From NCBI RefSeq assembly GCF_047495875.1, contig NC_092471.1:10685001-10749000 (forward strand): DNA of 64,000 bases. The letters are read 5' to 3'. Every line of letters begins with the position of its first letter. The first letter of the stretch is position 1. A program made the position numbers and the translations under genes. The stretch comes from Pithys albifrons albifrons. Taxonomy: Eukaryota; Chordata; Aves; Passeriformes; Thamnophilidae. The notes beneath the pieces are model-generated. The model was not told where the DNA came from. It ran no database searches and saw only the letters and a program-made list of their open reading frames with translations. Positions 25,991-40,273 of this stretch are shown here, piece after piece.

Positions 25991-28900
25991 CTGGAAAAAG
26001 GGGAAAGGTAAAAGAGAGTGTTAGTACTAGTGTTATATTGATTAAAAAGTATGAGCTTAAAACTTTTCGTCTCCTCTTAGAGTTTGAAATTCTACTGATT
26101 CAAAAGAGCATGACTTTCCCCCACCCTCCCATTACTATTTGAAGCTTATACAAACCGTGTATGGAAAGATCAGACCCATATTTTAGGCTGATGTGCACTT
26201 AAATAGGAAGAGAGAAGATATGATGATTAAACAAACAAAAAAAAAACACACCAAAAAACCCAGCAGAGGCTTTGCTTGTAATGTAATTATACATACATAG
26301 AATAAGGTTCTTCAATAACTCCATATCTATCACAAAGTGGGCAAGCCTGGCTTTTCTAAAAACTTACCTTGCAGTTCATTGTTCTTCATTTTCATTTCAC
26401 TTTCTTAACTGTCATGCAGAGCCAATATTTTTAATTATGGCACTGTCTGAACAATCAGAGTACCTGAGCAAGGAAGAAGCACCCACAGAAAGTGAAAGAG
26501 ACTTCTGACCAGACATGGGCTATACATACAAATGATGCAAACCAGGTTGTGCTCAGCAGGCAGAAGGAACACCTGTGCTGCAGAATGTATTGCAGTACAG
26601 TGCTGCCCAAGACAATGGTCAGGTTCTGGAACCAGACTCATGACAACCATGGTCACCAGCAGGAGCTAGGGCAGTTCTCCTACCCCTGAGTCTCTAATAG
26701 CTCTTGCCCCACTGCACTGCACAGGAGGGCTGGACCTGAAACGAATGAGAGGGCTCTGCACAGGAAGGTTGTGGTCCTCTGTATTTCACTGGGGAAACTG
26801 AGGATCAGAAGGTTTGTTGTCTTCCCCCAGCAGCTTGTGATACAGCCATGTCAAAACTCACACCCAACCTTGTTCTCTCCCTGTCTAAGAGCTTCCCCGC
26901 AGTTCTTCCTGCATTCAATTTGAACTGTAAGATCTTTCTTCCCTCAAATATTGAAAATATAGCTAGAAGAGCACTTCTATTCATGTTAAGTTTGTGAAAC
27001 CCTTTCTACCAAAACCACTCAATTTCTTGCTTTAAACTACTTCATAATAATTTCCCATTTAAAGTTGCATAACTTTGCAATTATAGCAGCTGCTGTGCAC
27101 AGCCAAGCTATTTTAATAATGAATTTATGTTCTGCTGCACAAAAATGAAAGGCAGAGGACTTGAACAGATGGTTTGGACAGTGGCTTTTATGGTTCTTGA
27201 TTTTTGCCCCCTGCATTTAGCACAACTGAAGTCTGCATGTACTCTGAGTTTACAAAATACTTGTCTACACGCCAGTTTAGGATCTCACACAGCAAGTCCA
27301 CATGCCATTAAAAAAGAAAAAAAATCCCAAACTGAATTTCTGCACTTCTTAGCCCCATTTTGTTATACCTAATTGATTTTTTTTAATATATAGAAGCAAT
27401 TATAATTGAGAGAAAGGGAGATTAAGCAGTCTGGGGAGCAGGGGCAGGACCAGGAAGCCCTGATGTGGAACATCCATCTCCCATGGGACTGGGAAAAGGG
27501 GGGACAGTCTTCTCAGGCTCCTAAATAAATCTTCACCTGGCAGCTGGAAATGCCTGGGGATTGAGTTTAAGTTGCACAAAAAACTAAGTGTAATACACTT
27601 TCCCTTACAGTGTTAACACCCAGGGGCCGTTCCTAAGACAAATTGCCCATGACTGCTTTCTGTGGTGCCCCTCACCACAGGAGATGTTCAGGCACCTTGC
27701 AAATGTCTGAGGGTATGATCACAAAGTTCTGAGGGGTATCATCACATAAAAACCCCCAAACCCACAGCAGTTTAGTGTCTAGCACTCCCTAATATGTCCA
27801 GCTGTCAGGTTATCTATCTGCACAGTGTTGGGAGTAGAAACAAATTCTTTTAAAGTTCAATGTATCCATCTGGCTGTGAACTGCCATTAGAAGAGGGGTA
27901 TTCACCATTCTGCCCATCCAAAAGTGCCCCTGGACTACTGCAGTGCCCAAGGTACAGGGCTAGGCTACATCTCTTCATTATGTGAGTGGTTGATGACTGA
28001 AATATCTGGTTCTCCAGGACATATGTCATCTGGGGAACAGAAACCACCTAGTGGGGGCTGGATGGGTCAGCTGGGGGAATCTGGAAGGTTAGAAAAAGGC
28101 TATGGGAAGAGGAGACAGTGTCAGGGCCTGACTCCCTGCCAGCCTGCGAGCTCATAGATTGTGACTCCTTGGTACTGACTCCCTCAGAAGATCTTCGTTC
28201 TTTAATTAGAAATAAACGGTGCTTTTGAAACTCCAGAACAACTGACAAGCTCGTGGCTGTCATCTGCTTCAGAGAAGTGCAAACCTGAAAGGCTGAAGGT
28301 TTGAAGGTGAGCTGAGGTAAAGAGTGCATCTGAGCAGCTAAGGGATTTGTTCTGGCATCCGGGGGCTGATCTGGGTGCTCCAGTTTAGGGGAGGAATGGT
28401 CCTTTGTACCTCTGATTTTCCCTCATTCCCACTAAAGAGACTTTGCACTGCAGGAGCTGTGCACACAAAAGGCTGGAATTAGGGCTGGAGCCAAGGGCCA
28501 GCTGCCTCTTCTCAAACAAGGTGTGCACAGCACACTGCAAAATTGCTTTTGATACAATGGAGTTTCTAAAATAACCACCCTAAAACCCCAACCAAAGCAA
28601 AAAGAAACCCAGCTTGGTTACTAATGACCATATAGACAGTTAATAGAGAAATCTGTTGAGGTTTTTCCAATTGTTATACTGAGGGAATGCACACAGCAGA
28701 AGCCAACAGACCAAACCCCACTGGAAGGGCTGCACCTGCTGTGGTACATCTAGAGGTCTGCAAAGGTTTTCATGGCAATCATTCCCAGAGGTCCAAGCCA
28801 CGATCTGCAGATCAGTTTGTACATGGATAAATTTTCTCTTCAGAAAATGAGAGGGGCTGTGTTTGACTCCGCTACCACAGTCTGGGGACACAGAGCAGGT

Positions 28901-31900
28901 GGAGCTGGGCTCTGAGGCACCTACTGCTGCTCCTGTTGGGATGCTCAGAGGTTCCCATTCCTGCCTGGGTTTAGTCCTGCCCTGAGTACCTTTATGCTGT
29001 AAAGCTGAAGCATGCAAAGGGTTTGTTAGTAAATGGCAAAGTTGCTAGGAAATTGTTCTGGGCTATTTTCTTCAGGGATGTGTGAAGATTGGAAAGAAAG
29101 GTCTCTTCAGTCCCAGCCTTCTCCCACTTTCTTGAGAAGAAAATCCATGCTGGGTTGCTATGGCAGAGAGGGTGTGAGGAGCAAGGCCCACTGTATGTGA
29201 TTGCTGTGGTGCTGGGCATGTTTTAACCTCACTGTTATTTCATCATGTAGTGGTATTAGATGGGGTTTGATTTTCTTCCCAGTGCAGTTCTCAGGCTGAA
29301 ATGAGAAATCTGATGCGGGTGGGAAGGGCAGCACATGTGCTGTGTCTGAGCCTGTCTTTGTGGAGGGGAGGTGCTGTGCTTCTCAGCTGGATCAGGTCCA
29401 TGCCACGGATAACACAAGGCCTGAATCTATCACTAGGGCAAGTGCATCTTCTGTTTTGCGCAATTTCCCTGAGAACAGATGGCTGTGTTGGCTGCAAACC
29501 ATCCATTATATAAAAATCAAAAATTATGCTGCAATGAAATAAAGCTACTCAGCTGTGTTGCTGAATGGATTTCAAACACTAACTGTATAAGAAAACCAAG
29601 GATCTCTTAATGTTATCGGAGTCCATTTAGCTCTCCAGCCATTGTGCTAAAGCAATTGTCTGCAAGGGAAGCACATATGCCAGTGGGATGGCATAAACAA
29701 ACTCATGCCTTCAGTATTTGCACTAAATTCCTGGTATTTCCTAACAAGCCAGCTCCTTCAAGTACCAGTGTATAGATGTTCAACAATGACCTACTGCTTC
29801 CAGAGCTTATGACCCTATAGTAAAACAACAGGACTTTATCAACTTGAAAAAATTACTTATGCATTTAAGTTTCGTTGACAAATACATAAAGAATCCATTG
29901 AAAAAACCCCAGAGATTTGTGACTAAACTGTCCCAATTATTCATTAGAGTTGGATTCATTAATGCTCCTGTCACATCTTGCATGATGCTTCACATAATCT
30001 GTACTCCAAGAGCTTATTTTTAATCCTTTTCTGACGTACAGTGTAACACGGGATCAAATAACACACAGCCCTGCAATTGTGCTTTAATCACCCAGGAACT
30101 GGGGGAGGAAACACACACATGCTGAGACCAATGAATGGCATTGAGTACAAGTAGGAACACTGCTCACTCCACAAGTGAGGAAAACAGGTAATTTTTAGGT
30201 ATATTTTTTTCTTCTTCATAGAGAAGAAGGTGGAGTTTGTATTGGGCTCTCAGTTTGATTCTGTTTTTATTTGAGGAACCTTAGCACTAAACTTGATGCC
30301 CAAGTGATGGTGTCTTTGGGCACTAAAGTGATCTATTGCACAAACGACAGACCTACCTTGCTTGCATATAGATTCCTCATTAAACACTGATGTCTGGGTA
30401 AGGACTAAATAAATTTGTGCCAGGATTTAGTCTTGTTTGACTCAGAGCTAAGTACCAATCTTGTTTTCTCAGTAACATGCTGAAGGACTGGTTTTAGTAA
30501 TGTTTAGTCACAGAGACTGTCCTACACATGACAAGATTGTGCCTGAGTGAAACCAGTAGCTCTTATAAAGATCTGTCTCCAGTGGATTTACATGCAGACA
30601 TCTTGGAAAAATATTTATAATACTCAGAGGTCTTTTAATCAGTACTATTTGAATTCTGTTAACTAACAATAAAAATTAACTGCTGCTAGTGCAGTCATAC
30701 ATGGCTACTAAGTATTATCACTAGAAAGACTCTGCAGAAAGTTTTGTTTTAAATGTTTTCTCAAAAAAATAGTACTTATTAGATGGGCTGGGTACACCCA
30801 CAATAAACACAGAGGGCCGACTATATAACCTCCTCTGCTACATGATCTTCGGAGTGCTTTTGGTTAAAGGGTTATTTCCTTGACAAATATGCCCTAGTGC
30901 ACATATGTACACCATTATAAATGCAAATAGCAACAGAAAGAAAACTGATTGCTTTTTGTGTAGTTCTCAGAGGTATAAATTCAAAATATATATGATCTTT
31001 TAGTATAGAAATTTTGGCATTTCAACATTAATGGAGCTAAGCTTATAGTGCTAAAATATGGATTAAAAGTAATACAGTAAATTCCCCATTGAGACATTTT
31101 CTTTTTTTTTTTTTTCACCATATCCCACACTTGCATTGTAAGAGAATCTTTTTGGGAACAATACTTGTCTAACACATTGATGAAGAGCAGCCTGAACCAT
31201 TTGTTGCCCACTTCTGGAAATTCTACTTTACATTTTTTTCTCAGCTAAAAATTTGCAAATGAGCATTCTTCATTGAAAACTTGTATTTAAACTTCTGAAG
31301 AATGTGTAAAACAACATCTAAAACTACCGGTGAGGACGGATAAAAAAGAATTCCACCTTCTGCTGAAGAACAACTGTATTTAGAAGGAACTTGCAATTCT
31401 CATAAAACTTTTAATAGGAAGAAGTGAATCAAATTGGTTAATTATCATTTTATGGTGGTAAAAGGGCAAATTACATGCCATCCATTTCTAAACTTCTAAA
31501 TGTCTTTGGTGCTTTTAATTAAAGCTGCCATCTAGGAACTAAAGCAATTTTACGCAATTAGTTATTTATAGGTTACCATAATACACCACTCAAAATATGA
31601 TTCAAGTGATTTGCAGTCTCTTGCCTTGTGATCTTTGTCATCTTTACTTCATTACTGTCTCAGTACTAGCTGCAAAATATTCAGTAGTTCTTTGTCAGCT
31701 GGAACACGACTTCAGTACTTGCACTTGAGTGTTGTTCTCTTTAGATGCAGAGCAGCAGATTTGGAGCAAACAGCATTTTTAACTACTGACTGCGAGTGGA
31801 AATGTTCAGCTTCCAGCCCGAGATGTGATAATTGGGGTCATTCTTACTGCTGACATGGGTGAGCAAAAAAGTGAATAATTTATGAATTCAGAGGAAGGTT

Positions 31901-34900
31901 GGATAAAATTTAGGAAAGTTTGCTGTCCAAAAAGTTTACAATGTTCTGCAAGATTCCCACATTTTGGAAATCATAGGTAGCTCAGACTACTAAGAGAAAA
32001 AATAAGGAATAAATTTTGCTGAATCAAAAACGGCATGAGATTTTTTTTTTTTCTGATTCTACAATGCATATATGACAATGACGTGAGCCTGCAAATCCCC
32101 TTGGCTTGTCTACTACAAACTTTATATTTCACTAATGAAATATCTCACCCCATTTTACTTCCCTTTTCAAATTGTATGGAAGGGTTGAAAAGATCTTAGA
32201 AATTTAGAGAATGGCAAAGGTTGCTGGACAATCAATACCTTTGACATGGGGGGTTTGTTTGCACAAAAAGCTAGATTATGAATTTGGTGTGCTTCCTACT
32301 GAAGGTAAGAGGAATCTTCTAGTTTAGCAGGAGCAATCCTAAATGGGCTACTGTCATTTGACAAACTAAAGGTTTAATCCAAGCAGTTGTTCTAACAGAT
32401 TTACTTACTTTAGAAAGTATTGCTGAGTATGGTGAGTAACAAGACTGATTATTTCAGGATGTGAGATAATGGGGAGAACTCATCTTCAAAATCATGGTTT
32501 TTTAAAGTAATATTTCCTTAGTAAAGCAATTGCAAGCAAAATAAATAAAACTACACTGCAGAACAGACTTTTATACCATGGGTATGAGTGAAAAAGTTCT
32601 TTGCTACAGCTGTGTATAAAGTATTTTTGTGCATGGGATATAAAAGTTACTCTAACCTTTTACATTTCCCTGGTGCTTGCTTTGAGGTCACTGCACTGTA
32701 GTGAGGTCACTGCACTGCATCCAAGTACTCTGTACTCAATGTGCAGTCTGCAGTTTCTCAAGGCATTGATTGTACACATGACTTGCACACAGTGTGTGCA
32801 TCTGTCTGCTGGAGTTTAATCTGGACACAGGAGTCAAAAAGCAGATACTGCAGGACTTTAAATTTAGTTTCAATCTTTAGCTTTAGTCCTTGGGCTTTCA
32901 AAAGTTGTAAATCATTTCTGATGTTTGGGGTGCAATCACTGGAAGGTCTTGCTGTTTTCACCAAAGTTCCATGGTTTGATTTTGCCCCCAGCAGTCCTGT
33001 GTGAGTGCTCTGAGTTGGGCACAAATACAAGGTGATTGAAATCGGATGTTAATCAGACACTTCTCTTATTGTGCTGACTGAGAGACACTATAGCTCAGCA
33101 AAACTGTGGTAACTTGATTGTCTCAGCCTCTCACTGCCTCTGTCAATTAAGCTTAGAAAGTCAAACCTATTTACACATCTAAAGCCCTCTGATTTCAGAA
33201 GGGCAGTGTAGGTAAGCGTTTAATGGTGCTGATTCAAGAATTGGCTTTGCAGTGCTAAGTACAACTCCCAGGTACTTCCACTCATTTTAGTGCTTCTTAC
33301 TGCTCCAATATTAAATGACTAATCTACTTAAAATCAGGACACTCTCCCTTAGTGCCTTATCATAAATACTAATCAGATTGTTTAAATGATAATCTTGGTG
33401 ACTAGATGCGCCGTAAATATTTTTTATTAAAAAATCCCCAAACTCTCCAAACAGAATTCCCCACCCCAAAATTAAAATCTGTTACTTGGTACAGTTCAAG
33501 TGATTGGAATTCAGTCAATGATTAATATCTTATGAAGTTACTTCTTCATCTTCGATATCTTCTTGTGTAATAAATGTGTTCAGCTTGTCACTGATCTTAT
33601 TTTATATCTCCACCTTGTATCATTTCACATTCTGCTTAAGTACTTGGTCATCTATTACATGACTCATTAGTCTGAGATCTCTACAGAATTAAAGAAAGTT
33701 GCAGTAAAAATAATATATTGAAGTTCAAATTTCAACTACATCAGCCATGCATGTTTAAAAACACCTTTCAAAGTCAGCTCAACATACAATAGTGCAAAAT
33801 TAATGTTCACTAAGCCCCATCTCTAGTCCTTCACAGAGCATTGGGAACAGACTGAACAAAGCTACGTGTGATTGTTACCTGCAAAATGAAAGTTGTGGAA
33901 AGATCAAATCATAATTGATTAGTGTGACTTCCTGATGTTTTCCTGTCTGGCATTTAATTCCTCGTCACTAGGCAAAGGCAGTCTTCCCAAATAAAGATAA
34001 TGAGAAATAAGAGTTGATGAAAGACTTAAATCAATAAATAACAATCTAGGACTCTCCTCAAACCTCCCTGCATGCCCAATGAAGTAGAAAAATAGGTGTG
34101 AATTCAGAAAAGTTAAAACACCATTTGAAGAAACTTTCACTCAGAAAAATAAATAAGAAAGAGAATTTGAATTTCTGCTTATTAACACACTTCTGAGAAT
34201 GTTACCAAACAGATTAAGTTTCACAAGTGTTACATAGTAGATATTTATTATCAATTTTGCAAATGGATAAATTGAGTCCTCAAGATAAGTCCTTATTCCG
34301 AGTCACAAACAACCAGCAGCAAAAATTACAGCACAACATTAAGATGTAACTAACTAAGGTCAGACAGCCACTAAATGGAATTCTTTTCGAGATACTACTT
34401 TTCTACCAAGTAAGAGGGAATATTTTTTTTTCCATTTCTAATGAGGAGAAAAAAAGAATACTCAGGACAAAAATAAGAAGGCAAATGAAGAAAAAAAAGC
34501 TAAAAATATTTCTATATCAGCTAAAAAAATGAATACTAATTTTGTCTGGTCATTGAGTAATGCAAGTGATTATATTTAATAATATATCTTGGCAATTACA
34601 CTGCATTATCAGGGACCTACTGTTGCATTGCAAAAATCTCAGAGGTAAGAAATTAGAAGCAATGAATTTATTTCTGTGGTTAAATACTACATACCACTGT
34701 GTGTCTGTGTGTCCAAAGATTTTTAAACACAGTTAAGTTTTTGTCAAAATTTTCTGTGTTGTATTAAAAATAGTTGTGTGTATCCTGTTTGAATGCTAGT
34801 TCAAGAGAAATGTGACATCTTCTGACTTAACAATTATTCCAAGAATAGGCAAAATAAGTGATCCAAAGGAATCTCTAAACCTCTATTTCAGCCTGTGAGG

Positions 34901-36583
34901 CATTTATGTTTCTTAATAAATAATAGATCTATGGGTACCAGGCAAATACTTCCTACTACTTTCCCAGGTTGTTCAACCTCAGAGTTTAGAGGAAAACAAG
35001 GGCATGTACCTATAGGGCTGTCACAGTAACACACTGATCACACTGTGCTGGTGGCAACAGGGTGATGCTGCAGTTTGTTAGACCCTGTATAAACAGGGCA
35101 TGTGGCACTCTAAACCTCCTCCACATTAAAATAAAAAACTTAACAAATCTGACTATTTCAAACAGATGTAATTTAGAATAGATACATAAATCCAAAGCAG
35201 CTGAGAGTCATTACCTGAATGTGCCAATATGGGAGTCATTGTCTACTGACAGTTTATTTTTAATAACTGCTGGCTGCCCCAGAACTACTGACTCACAGAT
35301 TTATTCGTCTGAATTTCTTTATGACTAGAACTTTCTGTTAGGGAAGTCAGCTGTGGGCATCTCTAAAGTAAACAGCATCTCAAAAATTTTCATCAACATA
35401 TTCTCTCAATAAGAAAATAAGATGGAACAACCAATTGTATTGCAATTGGACATAATCAATTGTAATCAGCAATAAAACATTGATCACTTCCACAGAATCA
35501 CCCTCTGCTAAAGGATCTCAAAAACCTTTGTTTATTACTATTTTTAGAATAAATTCATTACATTAATTAGCTGTCTGAAGATTAACATTTATTTGCACTT
35601 CCCTCACACTTACCTTCTATCATTAAAGACACGTTAAAGTCACTCTATAATTACAATATGTCTCTTGCTAAGCCTTAAAACAGGATTATTTGCTTGTCTT
35701 AGAAGTATTTCTGCTGGATATACATTCTAATTTTCTGTTGATGTACAGGTCTCATTTAGTAGCTCACGCAGAATAATCCAGCCCCTTCCTTAGGGCCAGT
35801 CCCGAGGTGGGAGCAGTGTCCTGTGGGGGAAGGATCCCAGCAGCCCATGCAGGGCTCTGCCTCGGAGCTGCTGAGTACCCTTTGTTCCAGGGATTTCAGT
35901 GGGAGCTGAGGGTGATCAGCTGCTTTAGAGCACCAAATCCAGAGACTATCACAGTCTTAACGCACACTGCAACGGGATTAATTGCGGCTTTGGTGGGGAT
36001 TCAAGGCTTCACATGCATTTTGTCTGTGACAATGCTGGCTGTACTCTGACAGGATGGCTGCAGCAAAATGCTTATTTCATGTGCAGCAGGGGAGATGCTC
36101 ATCTTTTTCAAAGGGTCTTAATAAGAAAGGACAAACTAGAGTTCCAAATAAACTCGATTTTGTTGGCTGTCTGGTTTCAACAGCCTTGACTTAATGAGTA
36201 AGCTCTGTTAACATTATAAGACTCACCTGAATGCATAAAAATCTACAAAATGGACTTTGAAACCATATAATTTGCTTAAGAGTTGGATATAATTAAATCC
36301 TGCCACCTTGCAATTGAAAGGTTATGAAAGAGGAGTGTTGTCACACAGGGAGGAGTACTCGGAGGATGCCAGGCTGGGGCTGCTGCCCATGCTGGTCCCT
36401 CATGAAGGGCTGGTTGTATTATAGATGTGAGTGAGCTTTATGAAATGGTTTGGCTTGCAATAGTTGGCTAAATAACTGCCATTGAACCAATTTTTGTTCA
36501 TCCAGTCGCATCTGAATTCCTAAATAATGGAAAGAAATGACAGATGACTAACACTAAGTACTTCAGATATGCTCTTTTCTTAC
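25991..36583 (-). other. TENM1: TENM1 intron (10.6 kb)
   Basis: GT-AG intron of 10593 bp. It has a T-tract at 31101-31116, a 19-bp tandem duplication at 32684-32717 and an A-rich run near 26230-26250. The rest is AT-rich. Short open frames, the longest being 125 codons at 28640-29017 on the minus strand, show no family resemblance. No mobile element was recognised. Confidence 0.8.
32684..32717. repeat. 19-bp tandem duplication, 1.8 copies
   Basis: GAGGTCACTGCACTG at 32684-32698 is repeated without change at 32703-32717, separated by TAGT. It is a small local duplication in an intron. Confidence 0.8.
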
Positions 36584-36816
36584 CTCTTGGGCTGTTGAGA
36601 GAGGCCTCGGCTGCTTTTCCGCCATCCCCACAGTGACTCTGGTCAAATGGAAGGCACTGATCCCCTGTTCCTGCCACCACATCTGCATTTTTGGCCAGAT
36701 CCTTCGTTTCAGTGAGAGATTTTGCTTTGTAGACTTTTCTGGTGTTGGTATCTGATAAGTAAAGGGATTCTGACACTGGATCAACAGCCAAGTAATATTT
36801 ATGTGCAGGGCTTGTA
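36584..36816 (-). CDS. TENM1: TENM1 exon: NHL propeller blade 2
   Basis: 233 bp. It reads (S)[20 protein letters not shown], then [40 protein letters not shown] and [10 protein letters not shown], with a split Gly. [20 protein letters not shown] is the second NHL repeat. [18 protein letters not shown] is the conserved disulfide loop between blades. The acceptor is CTGTTTTAG and the donor is AGAG|GTAAGA. The exon can be joined either to the microexon (giving Ser from AG|T after RH) or directly to the blade 1 exon (also Ser), so both forms stay in frame. Confidence 0.95.
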
Positions 36817-39800
36817 CTAAAACAGAAGAGAAGAGCATCAAAGTCAACCTCTTTTTCTTTTCCATCTCTGTGGCAGCAAAGCAATTGAATTCTACTTATC
36901 TGTACTCATCTGCTCAGTGAAGAGGACAGAGGCATAAGTGAGAGCAGCTTTCATGTAGGTCATGCAAAGCACCACTGCTGAGAAGGAAGGAGCTTGTCCT
37001 GGCTGCAGAGCCTCACCAGCCAGCTATGGATGGGTCAGCAAGCTGGTGCAGAGACTGATACTGGGGGCCTTTGGCCATCAGTACCAAGCCACTCAGCATA
37101 GAGCTAACTGGAGTGACTTCAGCTTTATTACTATTTTTAGTAGTACTATCAATTACTACTATCAAAGGCAAGATCATTTTTCTATATCTGATAAGTCCTA
37201 GTACTCTTGGCACTGAAAACAAATCTATGAGTTGCAGCAAAGTGAATCACAGACTGTTCTGCATGGGCACAAATACCCACTCTTGGTTATTTTTATCTGT
37301 TTCTAAACCCTAGGAAATATAAAGGTGTGAAATATGGTGCCTTAATTCATGCCGACTGTATTGTCATGAGCAAGGCAGAAGGCCAAGTACTGTCAGTGCA
37401 ACTAGGCATGAATTAATGCACCATAATTCATGCACTGTCAGTGCCTTATTGAGATTATAAAATGTTATATAAAAATATTTACATATGTTAATTAAATGGT
37501 GAGGATCATAAATTCTAACCAGAGAACTGGGCTGCATCTATTATCAAGTAAGAATTTTTGTTTCTTTTTCAGTGCAAAGTTAATTTACAGTTTGAAGAAA
37601 TTGCCTAAGCACATGGCACTCCATGCTGGTGTCCTGAGCCTGCTGAGCCTGCAGTGGAGCCTGACTAAAAATCCAGATAGGAGGAGATCCTTTAAATCAC
37701 AGTTGGTTACTGAAATGGTGGGAGAGAGGTACAGGCTGAGCATTTAGGTACTCAGATAGTATTTTCATCATTGCCATGTTTCTCTGAGGGGGAGACAGAG
37801 ATTTCTGACATGTGGCTGGGCTCTAGATGGGACTTTCCTGCTCTGTAGATTAAAAAGATTGTCAAAAAATACCTTTTCTTTTTCTTTTCTTAAAGAGATA
37901 ATTTATTGAGAGTGGTACAATTAAGTAACACGTAAGATTGGTGAAACACAGTTGTGGAATGAGTTTCTCCTCTCAGCTTTGCCAGGTCTGTTTGTGGTGG
38001 GTTTGACAGTGCTCAGTGATAGTCCCACAGCTGGGGAACAGATGTGAAACCCAGTCCAAGGAACCACAGGGAATGAGGGGGCAGTGGTGTGATGAAAGAT
38101 GAGTAAGAGGATGAGCTAAAAGCAATTAATGCCAAAGTATGTATCACCACTATAAAATGTTGTTTGTAGAAAATATTGAGGATCATTTATGCTGTCTTGA
38201 TCGAGGTCAGAAGAGACTGGCCAGTCAAAAGATGACTTTTATTTAAAACACTTTAATGAAAAAAGTTGCAAGGAGAATTCTAGATTTTATGTAAACATGT
38301 TGTTCAGTATGCAGAAACTGCAGAGAACCAGGGGTCACTATATACTCTCCTTGTAGACACATTTTCTGTCATCCTTGTCATTACATTTAATAGACCAGCT
38401 GTTAGAAAACTCTGCATGTTTATGCTTAAAGCCTTGCATACAAAATTCCTTACATTTAAAGAATATTCGTAAAAAATAAAGGACAAAACCTGCTATTTTT
38501 TCAGAAGACTGTAATCAGCCTAAATCTGAGTTGATTTAATTTAGCCTATTAAAAACAATATGAAATACACTAGGATTTGCATCTAATATTTTCAGAAGTA
38601 GTTATTACTATTCTGTGCTAAATTTTCCCCTATAACCTCAAAGTCCAGTTTTCATTTTTATCAGTTATTAAACAACTTTGTTATACCTTACTAAAATGCT
38701 GATGGGCAAGAACAGCAAACAGGGTAATTGCTTTTAAACAGTCAAAAATAAGACCAGTGGTATTCTCTATTTACTGGTCTCCAAACTCTTGCACTGGTAA
38801 AAAAAAATACTTTCCCCCCTGCTCTTTTGGAGACTAAGAGTTGTGTAGAGGTGCTGGATTTTGAAGCTAGACTGTCCCATCCATCTTTCAGTGGTTGCTT
38901 CTACATGTTTCTTTGAGCATTCTAGAAATTTCTACCATGACTATGATCTTTACAGCCCCACAGAAGTGCATACATTGGGACTGTCAAGTAATCCCCTATA
39001 ACCTCAAACATTCAATTAACTACAAGTGATCTCCTCCAATTTTCCAAATTTCACATGGACAGAATAATGACAATTATTGTAATTAATAGGGCTGGAGTAC
39101 TTGAGTATTGACACAACTTGATATAATTAAGGTTTAAGCTCTCTCAAGAAATTAGTACTAGTGAAGAGCTATTAAAAAAGTCTACTTTACAAAAGAAATT
39201 TTTAAATGTAGAAGCTGAATCATGTTATGAATGCATTTTTAGAGAGAATAAATTCAGTTTGCTTTTTTTTCTCCCCTTTAGTTTACAAAGATTCTGGTCA
39301 GTTTAAAGCAAATGGAAACAACTCTTCAGTTGAAAATAGAACCTTACACTTACCAGCTAGGAATTATTCTTTCTTTTTAAATTTTAATTGTAAAATATAT
39401 GAGCTGTGACATAATCTGGTAAATAATCTGTAGTGTTCAAGAGCATTCCTGTGGCTAAAGCAAGTGATTCCAACCACTACTCTCCTGCTGCAAACACATG
39501 GCACTTCCTCCTATGCCATGAAGTTTTCAGTTTACTTTGTACTGGTGCTGGATTATTTACCTCATTTCATAGTGAAAAGCTAAGAAGTTTGTTTCTAAGG
39601 AGACGGAGTGTCTTGCTGTCTCTTTCTAGCATGCAACATCACTTCTGCAGCTGGATCGTTGTAACCAACTCCCTCACCGTCTGCCACAGAAGCCTCATGA
39701 ACAATGTTTGTTCCTTTGGAGAAATCCCTACATTGCAATGCTAAAATGCCAGCTGGAAAGGCGGAAAGCCACTTGCTTTGTCTTTAGCTGGAGCAGCGAG

Positions 39801-40273
39801 GACTGAGCTGTGACACAACATCCTCAGTTCTGGGCTCTGCTGTGTGCACTCTGGCAGTTTTTAAAGCTTGTGGTATTCTAAAACCACTGAAGTCCTGCTT
39901 TGTGTCTCTGAAGCCTTTTTAACTATTTCTTTGTTGCTAAAACTCCAGTTTCCTTGGGTTACTGTATCTATGATCATCCAAACCCCATGTGAAATGAGTA
40001 TGACAGCTATGAAATGCAGTCCCCAGTGTAGAGGTTTAACCCTTGCTTCTCTGCTTGGTGATCAACAAACTAGTTTTGAGAATGAGATTGCATTCCTTCA
40101 AAGGGAACAAATCAAACCTACAGTACTATAAACAAAGGTGAATTTGATTAACATTTCTATTTATTAACATATTTATTAAATTTAGAGTATTACTCTATAT
40201 ACAGACCTCTAAAAGGACTTTTTTTAAGACTGTTTCCTCAAACGTGGTTCACATATCCCTGTGATTTACTTAC
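36817..40273 (-). other. TENM1: TENM1 intron after the microexon (3.5 kb)
   Basis: GT-AG intron of 3457 bp. It contains the inverted repeat at 37334-37424, about 0.5 kb before the next acceptor. Otherwise it is AT-rich and unique-looking. Confidence 0.85.
37334..37424. repeat. Near-perfect 20-bp inverted repeat, potential hairpin
   Basis: The arms at 37334-37353 and 37405-37424 are reverse complements at 19 of 20 positions, with a 51-bp loop. The core TAATTCATGC occurs again directly at 37424-37433. An 11-bp direct repeat, ACTGTCAGTGC, occurs at 37389-37399 and 37434-37444. The transcript could fold into a hairpin here. Its role, if any, is unknown. Confidence 0.75.

Noticed and set aside
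28640..29017. 125-codon minus-strand open frame
   Set aside because: Unrecognised product, no regulatory or splice context, and length within what chance allows.
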